This document shows, in pieces, positions 22,024-34,188 of a DNA stretch of 64,000 nucleotides (position 1 is its first letter; each line of letters begins with the position of its first letter). The stretch covers positions 2,360,934 to 2,424,933 of the forward strand of contig BCIA01000001.1 in the NCBI GenBank assembly GCA_001599815.1, written 5' to 3'. The notes below the pieces were generated by a model. The model saw nothing but the letters and a program-made list of their open reading frames with translations, had not been told where the DNA came from and made no database searches. The position numbers were made by a program, and so were the translations under genes. The DNA is from Furcasterigmium furcatum. Taxonomy: Eukaryota > Ascomycota > Sordariomycetes > Glomerellales > Plectosphaerellaceae.

Positions 22024-23398
22024 GGCGACGTTGTGTTGGAGATGTTGCTGTGGGGGGAGAATACTGCGTGAGGTGTTGTTGCTCTTGTTCGAGTGCAATT
22101 GCTAGTTGAGGCGCAAGGGGAGAATATATCCTCCTCGTGAGGTGCTGCCGTAAGGGGTTTGTGGTTGTGGTTGTGGTGTGGTGTGGTGGACAGATTCGTG
22201 GATGCTGATCGGAGACCAAGACAATAAAACGATTGATCCCCAAGGCTCATGAGCTTCACAGCCACGCGACGCCTGTGTGCCGCGTCGTCGTCGTAGATAC
22301 CGGGCCCAAAAACAGCTACTCGGTGCGCAGCAGGCCACAATCGACCCGAAAACTCCGCAGGTGTGCAGTGAGAAAAAAGGTGAGTGCCAGATTGGGCTCC
22401 GGGTGATATGTAAAGTCCGGGAGGAATTACGAGTAATTGGCCCGTCTCAGAAGCTGCTGGATGCGCCTTGGACGTGACGTCACGAGATGGAATGATCGCC
22501 AACAGGCTCTGAAGGCGCCCAAAGTGGTGAGCCAAGCAACCAAGAAGGTGACAGCACATCCCACTAGCATCTTAGCGGTGGTGCTGCGCCTGCCGGGCCC
22601 TGAGCAGGGATCCGCCCTCGGGGGGGATTTAGGGGCCAAGGTGCGCTGGGGTGACCGTTCGGGATATTCATGCGTTCCGCGTGTCGGTGATAAACGGCTC
22701 GTACGGAGTTTGGACATGACGTACGCCGGGAGGCACAGCGCCGGTCGGCGAGGCGTCAACGGGTGGCTGCTGACTTACGCCTTGCTGAGGGTGTCCACGG
22801 CTCCGACGGATCGGCCGTTGGGGCGGGACATGGCCGGGCAAGGTCCGCTGGGACCTTATTAATTACCCAGCATCCTTCCCTCGATCTGGTGTCGACTTGC
22901 AAGTTGGCGGCGTTCCGGGCCCTCGAGTTGGCTACGATTCGAGTCTTGGGTGTCTTGTCTGCTCAAGAGTCTCGACTGTTGAATCGGTCGAAGTGCGGGC
23001 ACCTGGAACGATTGGTAAGATAAAAGTGATGAACAACATCCGCCGTGGTCGTGCGCCGCGGCCTTCCCGAGATTCGCATTTGTCAGGGAAGTTGAGTTCA
23101 GACGGGTCGTCAGAGCTCCCCGTCCCGTCTTGATCCCGAACAAGTGTCGGGCGTCATGGAATCGATGGAAGCTTCCACTGCCGTGTGAGACTTGGAGGAC
23201 GTCGGGGCTCCCCAACGGGAGGACGGCCCCACTGAAATTTGGAGCTCCAGGCCTAAACTACCCCAAAATCTCCAGGCCAATCAGTGCTCATCCCGGCAGG
23301 CGCAAGGCTGATGGCAGCCATCACCTCCATCTGCTCTGATTTCGGCCTCGTCTTTGTTTGTTCCAACACCAGGGGATGACCGCCTAGCAACCGCCACC
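22024..23398. promoter_or_regulatory. Divergent promoter region of Sfk1-like and CDK7 genes
   Basis: 1.4 kb with no recognisable coding sequence between two divergent genes. The ORFs (up to 179 codons) look like chance frames. The CDK7 start has a near-ideal fungal Kozak context (CCGCCACC before ATG). Confidence 0.55.
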
Positions 23399-24658
23399 AT
23401 GTCGGCCTCACCCCTCGTCCTCCGCCCGACGGAGGCAATCAAGTCGGCCTCGGCCCTCTCATCCCCCTTCAAAAACCCGACCTCAAACGACGCCTCTGCG
23501 AGCGCAACACCACAGCCGAGCGACGCCGCCGCCACGACAAAACCATCTGCCGCCAGCCGCGCCGCAAAGCCCCTGGTCTCGCTGCCCCCGATGCTCGATC
23601 TCGCCGAACAGATGAACGAGGAGGAGAAGCGCAAATACATCAAAGGCAAGAAGCTCGGCGAGGGTACCTACGCCATCGTCTTCCTCGGCCGCCTGCGCGC
23701 CGACCCCGCCTCCCTCGTCGCCATCAAGAAGATCAAGGTCCAGAAGGAATACCGCGAGGGCATGGCCCCCGACGCCGTCCGCGAGCTCAAGCACCTCCAG
23801 GAGCTGCAGCACCCCAACATCATCTCCCTCCTCTCCGTCTTCTCCTCCAAGGACCAGAACCTCAACCTTGTCCTCGAGTACCTGCCCCTCGGCGACCTCG
23901 AGATGCTCATCAAGGACACGGACCAGGTCCGCTACGGCGCCGCAGACATCAAGGCCTGGATGGGCATGCTGTCCCGCGCTGTCTGGTTCTGCCACGAGAA
24001 CTTCGTCCTCCATCGCGATATCAAGCCCAACAACTTGCTCATCGCCGCCGACGGCGACGTCAAGCTCGCCGATTTCGGTCTCGCACGCAGCTTCGCCGAC
24101 CCCCTCGCCGTCATGTCCTCCCAGGTCATCACGCGCTGGTACCGGCCCCCGGAGCTCCTCTTCGGCGCAAAGCACTACTCCGGCGCCGTCGACGTCTGGT
24201 CCGTCGGCTGTGTCTTCGCCGAGCTCATCATCCGCCACCCCTTCATGCCCTCCGACACGGAGGTCCAGCAGATCGCCGTCATCTGCCAGGCCATCGGCAC
24301 GCCCACCGAGGACAACTGGCCCGGCGTCACGAAGCTGCCCCACTACGCCGTCCCCGACGAGATCGAGCCGCCGAAGGGCAGGGAGCACTTCATGGGCTTC
24401 TTCAGCACCGTCGGTCCCGAGGGTGTTGATCTGCTGATGAAGACCCTCTCGCTCGACCCGAGCAAGCGGATCACCGCGCGGGACATGCTGCGGCATCCCT
24501 GGTGGCATGCCCAGCCCAAGCCAACCCGCAAGGAGAACCTGCCGCGCAAGGAGGGCGGAGAGGACAAGATGGGCGAGGATCTGAAGCGGAGGCCTGGCAT
24601 GCTCACCGAGGATAACCGGGGGAGCAAAGTGGCGCGCAAGCTGGATTTCGGAAAGTAA
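23399..24658 (+). CDS. KIN28: Cyclin-dependent kinase, CDK7/Kin28-type (TFIIH CAK subunit)
   Basis: Intronless, 419 residues from the ATG at 23399; an in-frame ATG at 23354 has poorer context. The N-terminal 75 residues are disordered (Ser/Ala/Pro). The kinase core follows: glycine loop KKLGEGTYAIVF (87-92 core), catalytic lysine in LVAIKKIKV (Lys110), PSTAIRE-like helix MAPDAVRELKHLQ, catalytic loop LHRDIKPNNLL (Asp207), DFG at 225-227, and QVITRWYRPPELLFG, the CDK7/Kin28 signature after the T-loop. The GHGI-type insert reads RITARDMLRHPWW near the end. In TFIIH this kinase phosphorylates Ser5 of the RNA polymerase II CTD and may activate other CDKs. The T-loop position that is Thr in human CDK7 and Kin28 is Ser here (Ser240). 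The C-terminus carries a basic patch (GSKVARKLDFGK). Confidence 0.92.
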   Translation: MSASPLVLRPTEAIKSASALSSPFKNPTSNDASASATPQPSDAAATTKPSAASRAAKPLVSLPPMLDLAEQMNEEEKRKYIKGKKLGEGTYAIVFLGRLRADPASLVAIKKIKVQKEYREGMAPDAVRELKHLQELQHPNIISLLSVFSSKDQNLNLVLEYLPLGDLEMLIKDTDQVRYGAADIKAWMGMLSRAVWFCHENFVLHRDIKPNNLLIAADGDVKLADFGLARSFADPLAVMSSQVITRWYRPPELLFGAKHYSGAVDVWSVGCVFAELIIRHPFMPSDTEVQQIAVICQAIGTPTEDNWPGVTKLPHYAVPDEIEPPKGREHFMGFFSTVGPEGVDLLMKTLSLDPSKRITARDMLRHPWWHAQPKPTRKENLPRKEGGEDKMGEDLKRRPGMLTEDNRGSKVARKLDFGK

Positions 24659-24965
24659 AGAGGGGACTACACGTGATACGGGCGGGGAGTCCGGAAGCGG
24701 AGCGTACACTTGACGGTTTTATGTATCATGACCAAGGCGTTTGGAGTCATTTTCACTCAAAATCTCGGCGGACATAGCCACACGGGCAGAGAAAACGGAC
24801 CAGAATTTATCGCCTTAGAATAGGTAGATGCTGAAGCTGGGCCTTTGTGTTTTTCTTTTCTTCTTTGAAGCAGAAATCATACCCTTCGCCCCATTCGCGA
24901 TCCGAGTCTGATGTTTCGTCTCCCACTGTATCATTATATATCTCGTCATATGTTCATAATCGTCG
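24659..24965. other. Convergent intergenic region
   Basis: 307 bp between the convergent CDK7 and recyclin genes; an AT-rich 3' flank with nothing else seen. Confidence 0.6.
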
Positions 24966-27706
24966 CTACATCAAAGAGCAGTCCATCCCGTACATGGCCC
25001 TCTCCACGCGGCTGCGGACCTGGTACCAGTCCGCCCGCCGCTGCGCGTACTCGTACACCTCTTCCGCGCGGAAGATGCCCCCGAACCGATCGCCGTCTGC
25101 AATCACCGTCGCCATCTCCTTGGCATGCCGCGGCTCAATCAGGTAGATCTGGCTCAGCTCCCGGAGAGCCTTGAAGTAGGCCAGCAGGTCCGGGTTCTTC
25201 AGCGTGCGGATGTAGTCGAAGTACAGGTTCATGTCGGCGATGAGCTTGATGGCGCCATCCGTGCTGACGCGCTGCCGCTTGAGGTGCTTGCACACGGCCG
25301 TGAACAGGCGCAGGCCGACCTCGCCGTTGAACACGTCCAGCATAGACTTGTCCGTGCTGCCGACCAACATGCGCGTGTGCGAGGAGACGAGGTCGACGAT
25401 CTTCTTGGCCGTGTCTGTCGGCCCGGGGTCGGCGAGGAGCCCCCCTGTCGATTCAACGTCGGGGTTGTAGTCGGTGGGCTGCTGCGTCGTGCCGTTGAGG
25501 TACTCGACTTCGTCCATGAGCACGTCGATGCCCTTGTTGAGGCCAGCGGCGACGCTCTCGTCGAGCATCTGCTCCCACTTCTTCTTCGCCATGCCGGCCG
25601 GGTCGAGGAAGTCGTTCTTGTCTGCGATCTTGGGGCCGGCGAGCTGCTGCTCGTAGAAGACGTCGATCATCTGGGAGATGAGGTCGCCTACGTTGACCAG
25701 TTCGATAAACATGACGAGCGGCGCAACGCCAGATTGATCGTGCGAGTTGACCTCGCGTGGGTTATAATGAGACAGGTGCACCACGGCCCTGTCGAAGCCG
25801 GTCTTGACGTGCCGCGAGCCCAGAATTCGTAGCAGCTCGATGAAAATGGTCTCGCACTGCTCTCTGGCCTCTTCGCCATATTGGCCTCCCAAGCGGATGA
25901 ACAAGGCCGCACGCCCGAGGCTGGACTGTGCTGCGTGTACCAGGTTGAGGGCGATTTCGATGCTGAAGAGAGATTTGATGCCCTCCAAGCGATTGGCCAT
26001 CAGTGCCGCCTTGGCAGCGAGCTCATCTGTCGGTGCCTTTTCAGGGAGCGGGCTTATTCGTCCATTGACGCTTGTTCTCTGGCCAGCATTGTCGGGCTGT
26101 GCCAGCTGCATGGTGTTGCCATTTGCATCATTCGACGGTGCTGTTGTTGGCTTGGATGAGCCAAAGGGAGTACCGATAGGAAATGTTGGCAAAACGTTGA
26201 TGGGCATCATCACGACTTTCTTGAAAGAATTCAAGAAGTCAGACTTGTCCGCCTGTCGGTTGAAGTTGGACATGTAGAACGATTCCACGGATGCGTCCTG
26301 CTCCGAAAGCCGCGTCTCCCAGGTTTGCACCTCAGTGTCGGCATGTTTCTTGAAGAAGTCCAGCTCCTCCTGGAGGTAAAGGTCGATGTGCGGCTCGAAA
26401 ACCTTCATCGTCATCTCCTTGGCCTTGGCTTCCAGGATCTCCCTCGAGCTGCCGGGCGGCGTCAGGGACCTGAAGAACAGGAGGCTCTGCTCGAAGATCC
26501 CAGCGACCGCTTTCAGGTATGACGAGAGGCTGCGGTCGTGCGCCGCGTCGAAAAGCGATGTCGCGTACTCCATCACGACATCCTCGCGCACCTTGTCGAC
26601 AAACTCCCAGAATGCCGCCTCTGCCCCCGGGAATATCCTCTCTATCACACTCGACTGTTCGTTGACCTTGCGAAGCAGGTTCTCGAAAAACATCCTCGAA
26701 GGGTCTAGTGTTATGTCACCAGAGGACGCCTGGTTGATGCAGTCGACCGAGTTGGCCGATATCACATCCGGATCGTTGAAGATCGGATGCTTCTGGATGA
26801 AGAGATCGACGCCCGCGTTACCGCCATTGAGGGTATGCAGGACGTGTGCATACCGCTTCATGCGGCCATCGACATCCCAAAACTCGTATCCCTGCTCGAA
26901 CTCTCGGAGCACGGCACTTTCGAATATGCTCACCATTGACGCGAGCTTCTCCTCCCTCAACGCCCAGCCCTGCGCCCAGTCGCTCTTCGCGAATCGCGTC
27001 AGGTTCGACAGCATCTTGGCCTGCTGCTCGGGGTCCCTGAAGACCTGGAACACGACGGGATCCGTGTGGCTCTTCGCCTTCGTCAAGTCGAAGTAGAAAG
27101 GGGCCAGAGCGCTGTATACCTTCCCGTACTCCTCCCTCGCATGACCTCGTATACTCTTTGCGTTCTCGAGTACTGTGAGCACGGACTGGGTGTCTTTGAA
27201 AGTGTCGCTGGGCTGTGTTGGGGCCAGCGACATCTTCTCGAATCCATCCACGGGAGGTTCAGCAGAGAGTCGCTTCTCTTCCACGGTGGCATCGAACAGC
27301 GTCGACCCCGGCCTGACCCCCGTAGCTCCTCCAGCGGCGGTCTTGGACGCGGCAGCCTTGGCCTGCTCGGCAGCTTCGCGTCTCCGTCGCATCGCATCTT
27401 CGAATCTCTTTCTCGCCTCGGTCTCGTTCCACAGCCCCATGCTTTTCAACCGTGTTACCCATCTCGTGTCGTCATATACCATCTCTCGCAGTCGCCATGA
27501 TGTCTGGGCGAATCGCATAAGATCCGAAACAGGGAGGTAGTCGAGCACCTTGACAATTAGTTCTGTAGATGTTAGCTTTCGCGTCTTCCGAGGACTCTGG
27601 CGGATGGTGCCGTACCAGCAGGCAGCGTTGGTCTCGAGTCCAGCATCTCCGTCGCCTTGAGGGCGCTGAGGATGCTGCTCTGAGCAGCTCCCCTCGGTTT
27701 GTACAT
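24966..27706 (-). CDS. RCY1: Recyclin-1, F-box and Sec10-like domain protein
   Basis: Exons are 27616-27706 and 24966-27562 (2688 nt, 895 residues); the 53-nt intron (GTACGG..TACAG) joins TLPA to ELIVKVLDYLPVSDLMRFAQ. That junction recreates a normal F-box (residues ~30-75), whereas the open frame continuing upstream past the intron gives an unrelated N-terminus. The F-box recruits Skp1. The rest is the Sec10/exocyst-like helical region, e.g. KSDWAQGWALREEKLASMV, EFWEFVDKVREDVVMEYATS-like helices, FDRAVVHLSHYNPRE and SQIYLIEPRHAKEMATVIAD. Yeast Rcy1 acts in endosome-to-Golgi recycling of Snc1. Orthologues in filamentous fungi lack the C-terminal CaaX motif; here the end is MYGMDCSLM, also without one. 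Confidence 0.9.
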
Positions 27707-28149
27707 CTTGCAGATCGGAGACGTGCAAGAGTCTGAGAATGTGTGGTCAAGCTTTCTGAGAAGCCATTGCAGGACGCGCAATTATCGTTTGCGGTCTAGT
27801 CGTCGCGGCTGCGCGTGAATTGGTGCCGTTCTGGGTGTCAGACGGAGTGGTTGGATGCATCCAGGAGCTGTCCATGCTCTGGTGCTGCGGCGAGAGGATA
27901 GCGTCACATTAGCAGGGGAGCCTTGGTGGCGGGGATGGTTGGCCTTGCCAGCTGCCGCCAAGTGACAGCCCCTCCATTCAGGGGCGAGACCCCTGAACTC
28001 TCCTGATTCTGTTGCATGGTACTGCATAATAATACTTTCTACCTGCACAGATCTAATTCAACGTTGGGTATCGGTAACTTAACGCCCAATAATATCTACC
28101 TGCATTGCGTCGTCTCCCTATAAATCTCAATACCGGGTATCTGTGAGTA
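27707..28149. other. Intergenic between RCY1 and the SNF2/RING gene
   Basis: Promoter of RCY1 and 3' flank of the SNF2/RING gene (both minus strand). The sequence ACTTAACGCCCAATAATATC near 28057-28076 is AT-rich. No gene is seen. Confidence 0.55.
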
Positions 28150-31100
28150 TCAAACGCCGTGTACACCATTCTCCCTCCTCTCCTCTGCAGCCTCTGCGGC
28201 CAGGAACCCCCGGATTGCAGGGTTCTCAATGCGCTCATCACGCGCCTCTGCCTCCCTGTCCTTAGCAACATGGCCAAATAGACACTCCCACAAATCATCC
28301 TTGTCCACCGCCTCTCCGGCAGTCCTGTCCTTGCTCATGAGTTTCGACAGCTTGGCCTGCTCCATCTCCAGAGTATTCGCATCCTCTAGGGTCGGCTCTA
28401 GGACCTCGGGAGTAGAAGCCCTTGATTTACCAAGTGACCCTTTACCCATGTGTTCCATGCGCCGTCGGACTGAAAGGTTGTAGATCGACTCCTCGACCGT
28501 GCCCTCGATAAGGTACAGCCAGACGGTCGTCTCGTGCTGCTGTCCGATTCGATCAACACGGGCGATGGCCTGCAGCTCCAACGCCGTGTTGAGGACCGGC
28601 TCGCAGAGGAACACATGGCTGGCGTTGACCAAGTTGAGGCCGCTGGAGTGAGCTCGGCCGTGAAGAAGGAAACATTCGATGGCGGCGTCATTCTTGAAAT
28701 CCTCGATTCCTTGCGGATTGTCAATCGACCTGTATCCAATGCGGGATCGTAAGAGGGCGAGCCCAATGACATTCAGAAAGTCGCGGTATCTGTTACGTCG
28801 GTCAGCCAATGATCAATGAGGACCGTCCGACGACTGGTCACTTACTGAGAGAAAATGATTGACTTTGCCCCAGGGTCGGATTCTCTGAGCCACAGAATGT
28901 GCCGCACAATCGAGTCGACCTTGGTGGTGAATGACGGTCCAGGCAATTCGATGTCATTGATCTCGGCCAATTTGTCGGATCCGAACTCTGAGTAGATGCC
29001 CGTCTTCTTCGAGACCGGACTCCGTTTTGGCTCAGGGGCCGGGGCATCTTCCGTGTGAAGCTTGAGCTCTCGAGGCTTCAATGTGATGTTGTGGAGCTCT
29101 GTCAGCTTGAGATGCCGCTTGCACATCGGGCAATTATGATGGGCTCTGAACCAGAGCATCATGCATTCCTTGCAAAATTGATGGCCACACACTGTCAACA
29201 CTCCCGTTGTGAAGGGCGATTGGCAGATGATACACATTCGGGGCTCACCCGTGTTTGCTCCAGGATCTTGGAGGCTCAGCACTGAGCAAAGTCAGAAAAC
29301 ATTCATATCAAACCCAAAGAGCGACGAAGAAGCCCAGAACACGGTTCTGATCACCAGATGCCCCTCAATCCTTGCAGACAGAAGAGTGAACTTACAATAA
29401 CGATGCTTTCCCTGCAGCGACTCGAGCTTGTTATGACTCGCCTGCTCAGAAGCAATACACTCGGCGATAGCGGCCTCGTCTTTCGGCCCTTCGTATGGCT
29501 CAACGCTGTCCGAGACGTTCTGGAGTTGGCGGTAGTAGTCCAGCCGTACGTTCATCGCACTGGTGAACTTCTCACATTCGCGCTCGAGAGCTTGCGCCGC
29601 CTTGGTCTGGGACGAAATCTGGGCCTGCATATCTTTAATTTGCCGGCTGATGACCTCGTGCTCCATGCTCTGCCTCGATTTGGCGTCGTTATCGCGCGGC
29701 AGCTTGCCAAGCAGAGCGCGAAGGGCGCCCAGGGCTGCTCGGAGGGAGCCAATCTCGCCGTGGAGCTGCGGTTGCATTTGGGATCGAACCTGGACCAGCT
29801 CGAGAAATTTGTCAGGCGCAGGACCCTCGCCGTCCTTGGCCATAGTCATGGCCGTCTGAAGCTCGTGCCGGACCAGCGCATTTTCCAGACCAGAGATGGC
29901 GGTTTGTCGATCGGCTATCATTGCCCGTAGCAGCTGAACATAGACCATGAGGTGCTCCTGGCCTAAAGTCGAGTCCGCGAACTCGTCTCCAGTCAGTTCC
30001 ACCTCCAGCTCTTCGTCGACCAGAGGCCGTAACAACAGCTGGATGATCGCCTCCCGCCAGTCATCGAGCACACCGGCTTGTAGGTTGAGCAGACCGTAGA
30101 GTTCTTCGACACGCTCGACAACAGAAGCGCTCTCCAGACCCTTTAGGTCATTGGGCTTGGCTTCCGGCAAAACAACAAAGCTCTGTGACGATGCCAAGTC
30201 GCGTAATTTCTTCATGTGATTCGTTGCCTTTCTGTGGTTCTCGGAAAGAATCTCACGGCGGATTTTTTGAGCAGCGTTGTAAGTGTCCTCCTCCGTCTTC
30301 TGCAAAGCGTGGAATTCGGCAGAGTCGGGGGCTGTGAAGTCGACGTTGCTCTTGATTTGGAAAAAGGCATTCGCGCAGAAGAAGACGGCCCTGTGTTGAG
30401 TCTCGAGGGCATTGCGGAGTCTCATGCGCGCCTCGCCAACTTTGCCTTTGCTCTGGCCCTCTTCGACGTCGTCATCGTCCTCGGCCGCATCAGCATTCGA
30501 GTTTGACTCCTCGCTGTTCTCCGCCGCCCCTTGAGCTTGCCTTGCCTCAAGAGTAGCCTTCACGAGCTCATCCCGACACTTTGTGACATTGGCGTCTGCG
30601 AGCTCCTGCACACTCTGCCAAATAGCCAAAGCCTCCTTGACCCGCGGGCCATTTTCAAGCATTTGGCCATGCGCGAGCCTGGCGTTCAGGTAATTCCTCT
30701 GCTCCGTCCTGATCAAAAGATCGCTTGAATCGATCATGGCAGTGAGAACCTCGTCGATGGTCCGAAGTGGGCCAGCCTTGTGTCCCAAGGCCCGACGGTT
30801 CTGCACGCCAACCTCAGGGTGGAGGGCTGTTTGCCGCAGTCGGTTGAGCCAGGACCTCATGCCCTCTTCATAGTCTTCGGGGTTCCATTCATCAACGACT
30901 GGATTCCCTGCCATATCCATGCCGCAAGCCTCGGTCATTTCATCGAAGAGGCTTCGGTAGTGTTGTTCCTCGATAGCAGTGAAGGGCATAGTGATCACGA
31001 ACCGCTTCTGCGGGGGGATGGTAAGCTCGTTCCGAACCAGTCGCTTCGTGTGCCTAATGGAGATGTTGTTGAACAGCTCTCGGAACAAGTCCTTGTGCTG

Positions 31101-32849
31101 CGTAGTCAAGGCATTCCAGATGTGGGGGGATGAACAGTACGGCTCGTATCTCAGGAAGAGGAGTAAGCCCAGAAGATCTTTAACGTCGTTCTTGACAGGT
31201 GTACCGGTGATGCCCCAAGCATTGACCCGGTGAAGCACCTGGGCAACAAGGGCTGCAGAACTGACGCCGCTTTCGATCATCTGCGCCTCATCCAGACACA
31301 CCCTCCACCACGAGATCTGCACAAGAGGGGACTTGGGCCGTGGGTAAGCGCGTTCCTGCCGGCGAGCCCGTTCCGGCGCCTTCGTTGCGTAGTGAATCTC
31401 GTTTCTGAGCACATTGTAGGTCGTCACGACGACGTCCTGATGCGCCAAATGCGTGACCAGCTCCGTTTCGTCGGTGATTCCATCGACTACCCGATTCATG
31501 TGTCCACGACCCGGGTAGTAGCTGACCATGAGCTGGGGCGCGTGCCTCTCGAGTTCTTCGAGCCATTGTTGGCGGAGGGATTCAGGACAGACGATCAGGG
31601 TGGCACCGCTGCGCATGAGATCCTCTCCGTAGACGTGAACAAAAGGAGTCTCCCGCTCCAAGCTCCGCCGATGCAATAGAACAAGACCGATTATTTCCAA
31701 CGTCTTGCCAAGGCCCATCTCCTCTGCCAGAATACCACCCTTGATGAGCTTATCGACCTGGGCAAATTGAGACGTATCGCGGGTGATAGCTTGGTGGAGT
31801 TTGCTGAAGTAGAGGGGTCGATGACCTGCGATGTCCACGGACGATGATGGACTTGACGGCTTGAACTCGCTGAAGCTGAAGGCGTTTGGGACCTCATCTT
31901 CTGCACCGAGCTGTTTGAGCCCCGGCGAAGAATCAGAATTCGGATGTACCCACCTCACGCCTTCTCGATTCAGAAGCCACTGGAGCGTTCGCTTCTGATA
32001 CGGATATAGAGAGGCTGTCAGGCCCGGTACAGAGATGGAGTCTGAGACCTCGTCATTCGCGGGTGGTACATGCGCCGCCTCGTAGAAATCCAGAGGTGTC
32101 CAAGTCATCGGGCCGTCATCGGCAGTGTTGCCGTTCTCGCGGGTGGGAAGCAGCCATGACAAAACCTGCTCGCTGATCTTGCGCTGTTTCTTTCTTCGGA
32201 GACTATAAGGCGAGTGTGTTGTGTTCCAGTAGAGTTGAAGGAAGATGTCGAGCCGCAACGAGTTCTGGTCCTGCTCGAGGCGCAGGTCGATCTTCGTCCA
32301 CAATGCCCCTTCAAGCCATCTCGACTCATTCGCTTGATGAACCCCGAGGCAGACGTCGAGCTTTTCGCCCAGCAACTCGGGATTCATCCCCAAATACACG
32401 TACATATCGTTGCGGCCGGTTAATTTCTTGGGGAAGAACAACCAGAGCGAGTCGGAATGGGAAGGATTGCCTCGCGTCAAGCCAATTCTGACATGTTCTC
32501 CCACATCTTCACGCACTATGGGCAGAGGCTGCGAAGGCGATGCTTCTCTCGGCAAGTCGAGACAGATGTGGAGTGACGTGAGACAAAGGGACTCGACAGG
32601 GCCGGAGAGTCGGATTCTCTTGGAGGGCGGTTCGGACGACGGTTCGGATAGTTCTCCGGGCTGCCTCGCGGCGGTTTCTTGGAGAGCGAGTAATGACTCG
32701 ATAATTTCGGGTGGGAGTGTGTCTGCGGAACTCTGGTCAGCAGGGAAAGTGAAAACCGGCCAGAAAGAGTACGCACCACTCGGTCCAAGGCGCACCCTCA
32801 CCGGGGCCGCCGGCCGCCTCGCTGTCGGTTTTGTTCGGGGCATGTTCAC
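28150..32849 (-). CDS. IRC20: SNF2-family ATPase with RING finger (Irc20/SHPRH-type E3 ligase)
   Basis: Exons are 29396-32849, 28846-29281 and 28150-28789 (4530 nt, 1509 residues); a 54-nt in-frame segment (32723-32776) also looks like an intron, which would leave 1491. The ATPase lobe has GGILAEEMGLGKTLEIIGLV (Walker A, ~375), TLIVCPESLRQQW and the box II variant CLDEAQMIESG (~520), typical of SHPRH/Irc20. A long coiled-coil insert separates the lobes, as in SHPRH. The RING is CIICQSPFTTGVLTVCGHQF then CKECMMLW and CPMCKRHL (C3HC4). The second helicase lobe has SIIFSQYRDFL, then GLNLVNASHVFLCEPVLN and ARVDRIGQQHETTVW. Irc20 is a DNA translocase and ubiquitin/SUMO-targeted ligase affecting recombination. 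Junctions restore the conserved FSQYRDFL and the Cys before the RING. Confidence 0.9.
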
Positions 32850-33504
32850 GACTTGTCCATCGACAGCGAAGCCAGGGCTCGATGAATGATGGACAACTGG
32901 TATAAAAGTGTCGACGGTGCGTCGTCGTCTTGATGGATCAAACGAGAGACAGGTCTGGACGCGGCACCATGATGGGTGAGCGGTTTGAGAAACGGCAGGT
33001 CGTTAATTTATGAAGACGTCGGCCTCGAGAAGAGCCAAAGGGCCGCTGGCTGGAGATTTGCATGGATTGAGACAGGCATCCGTCCAAGGCAACAGTGGCA
33101 GTTGGTCGGAGGCAACTTTCACCACTTATCGATAACGCGGGACGCGTCTAGGATCTTCGCTGCCCCGCGAATCCACTTTACCGGATGGAAGTGGTGCGCG
33201 CACTGGCTGGTGGCGCCGGAACGCGGCGCGGAATTTACCCGAGACTGCTTACCTAAGGCGACTTTTTTTCGACCTGCAAATTGACACACCAGGAGGGAGC
33301 TCGACGCTTCACGAGGCATCAGAACGACGACACCTGTTAGACCTCAATTGTGCTGCCAGCTCTACCTACTGCCAAGAGGCGCACGTGGAGTCGCAGACAC
33401 ATACCCGCTGGCATCGCTGTCAGCTTGAGGTGGTAGGTTCGGCCACTGCGCGCACCAGAGAGCTGCCAACTGACGTTTTGCTTGCACACGATCAGGTCAC
33501 CACC
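32850..33504. promoter_or_regulatory. Divergent promoter region of SNF2/RING and mS41 genes
   Basis: 655 bp between divergent starts. The sequence CACTTATCGATAACGCGG (33121-33138) contains a CTTATCGATAAC palindromic core (TTATCGATAA). No gene is seen. Confidence 0.45.
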
Positions 33505-34188
33505 ATGAAGGCTCCTCAGATCCGGTTACCTTCGCTCTGCTCCATCATTCCCCGAGTCGCCACACCAGCAGCCACGACACATCAGGCGAGATGGATGTCT
33601 AAAGGCCGCACGAGGCCCACAGTCCCAGCACCCATCCCTCTGGTACCCGATGTGCCGACCTTCCTCAAGGTCCTCGGCCGCGGCCTGAGCCAATACGCCG
33701 ACAAGTTCCCCTCCTGGGATTCCCTCTTCACGCTCGACAGCACCCAAATGAAAGACCTCGGCATCGAGCCGCCACGGACTCGCCGCTACCTCCTGACCTG
33801 GCTGGACCGCTACAGGCGCGGCGCGCTGGGCCCGGGTGGAGACTTCCAGCACGTCGAGAACGGCGAGGCCTTCCTCAAGGTCGCGAGCAACGAGGCCCAG
33901 AGCAAGAAATGGGTCGTCAACGTGCCGAGCCTGGATACGAAGACGATCGGCGAGGATAATGGTTTCAAGGTGCAGAACTACAAGGTCGTCGGCGTCCACA
34001 CGATTGCAGGCCCGTTCGCGACCCCCCTGAAGGCCGGCGTGGGCGCAAAGGTCCAGGTCATCGAGGGCATGTGGGAGCACAAGCAGGGTCACAAGGTGGA
34101 CGGCGGTGAGAGAAGGAGGGCCGAGGTGCGCTACAAGAGGCGTGTTGCTGAACGACGGGCCGCGAGGGAGGCTGCTCTGTCCCGCTGA
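33505..34188 (+). CDS. FYV4: Mitochondrial small ribosomal subunit protein mS41 (Fyv4, IGR domain)
   Basis: Intronless, 227 residues from the ATG at 33505 (CACC context); the open frame upstream to 33385 lacks conserved sequence. An Arg/Thr-rich presequence (1-40) is followed by the SAM-like IGR domain (~48-108): VPDVPTFLKVLGRGLSQYAD, FPSWDSLFTLDSTQMKDLGI and EPPRTRRYLLTWLDRYRRG. mS41 is a mitochondria-specific component of the 37S subunit and is encoded in the nucleus. The C-terminal ~110 residues are a fungal extension with beta-like segments and a basic tail (ERRRAEVRYKRRVAERRAAR) suited to rRNA contact. Confidence 0.9.
   Translation: MKAPQIRLPSLCSIIPRVATPAATTHQARWMSKGRTRPTVPAPIPLVPDVPTFLKVLGRGLSQYADKFPSWDSLFTLDSTQMKDLGIEPPRTRRYLLTWLDRYRRGALGPGGDFQHVENGEAFLKVASNEAQSKKWVVNVPSLDTKTIGEDNGFKVQNYKVVGVHTIAGPFATPLKAGVGAKVQVIEGMWEHKQGHKVDGGERRRAEVRYKRRVAERRAAREAALSR

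Noticed and set aside
23483..24709. 408-codon minus-strand ORF
   Set aside because: Antisense of the CDK7/Kin28 kinase; its Gly/Asp/Val-rich composition is the mirror of GC-rich coding DNA.
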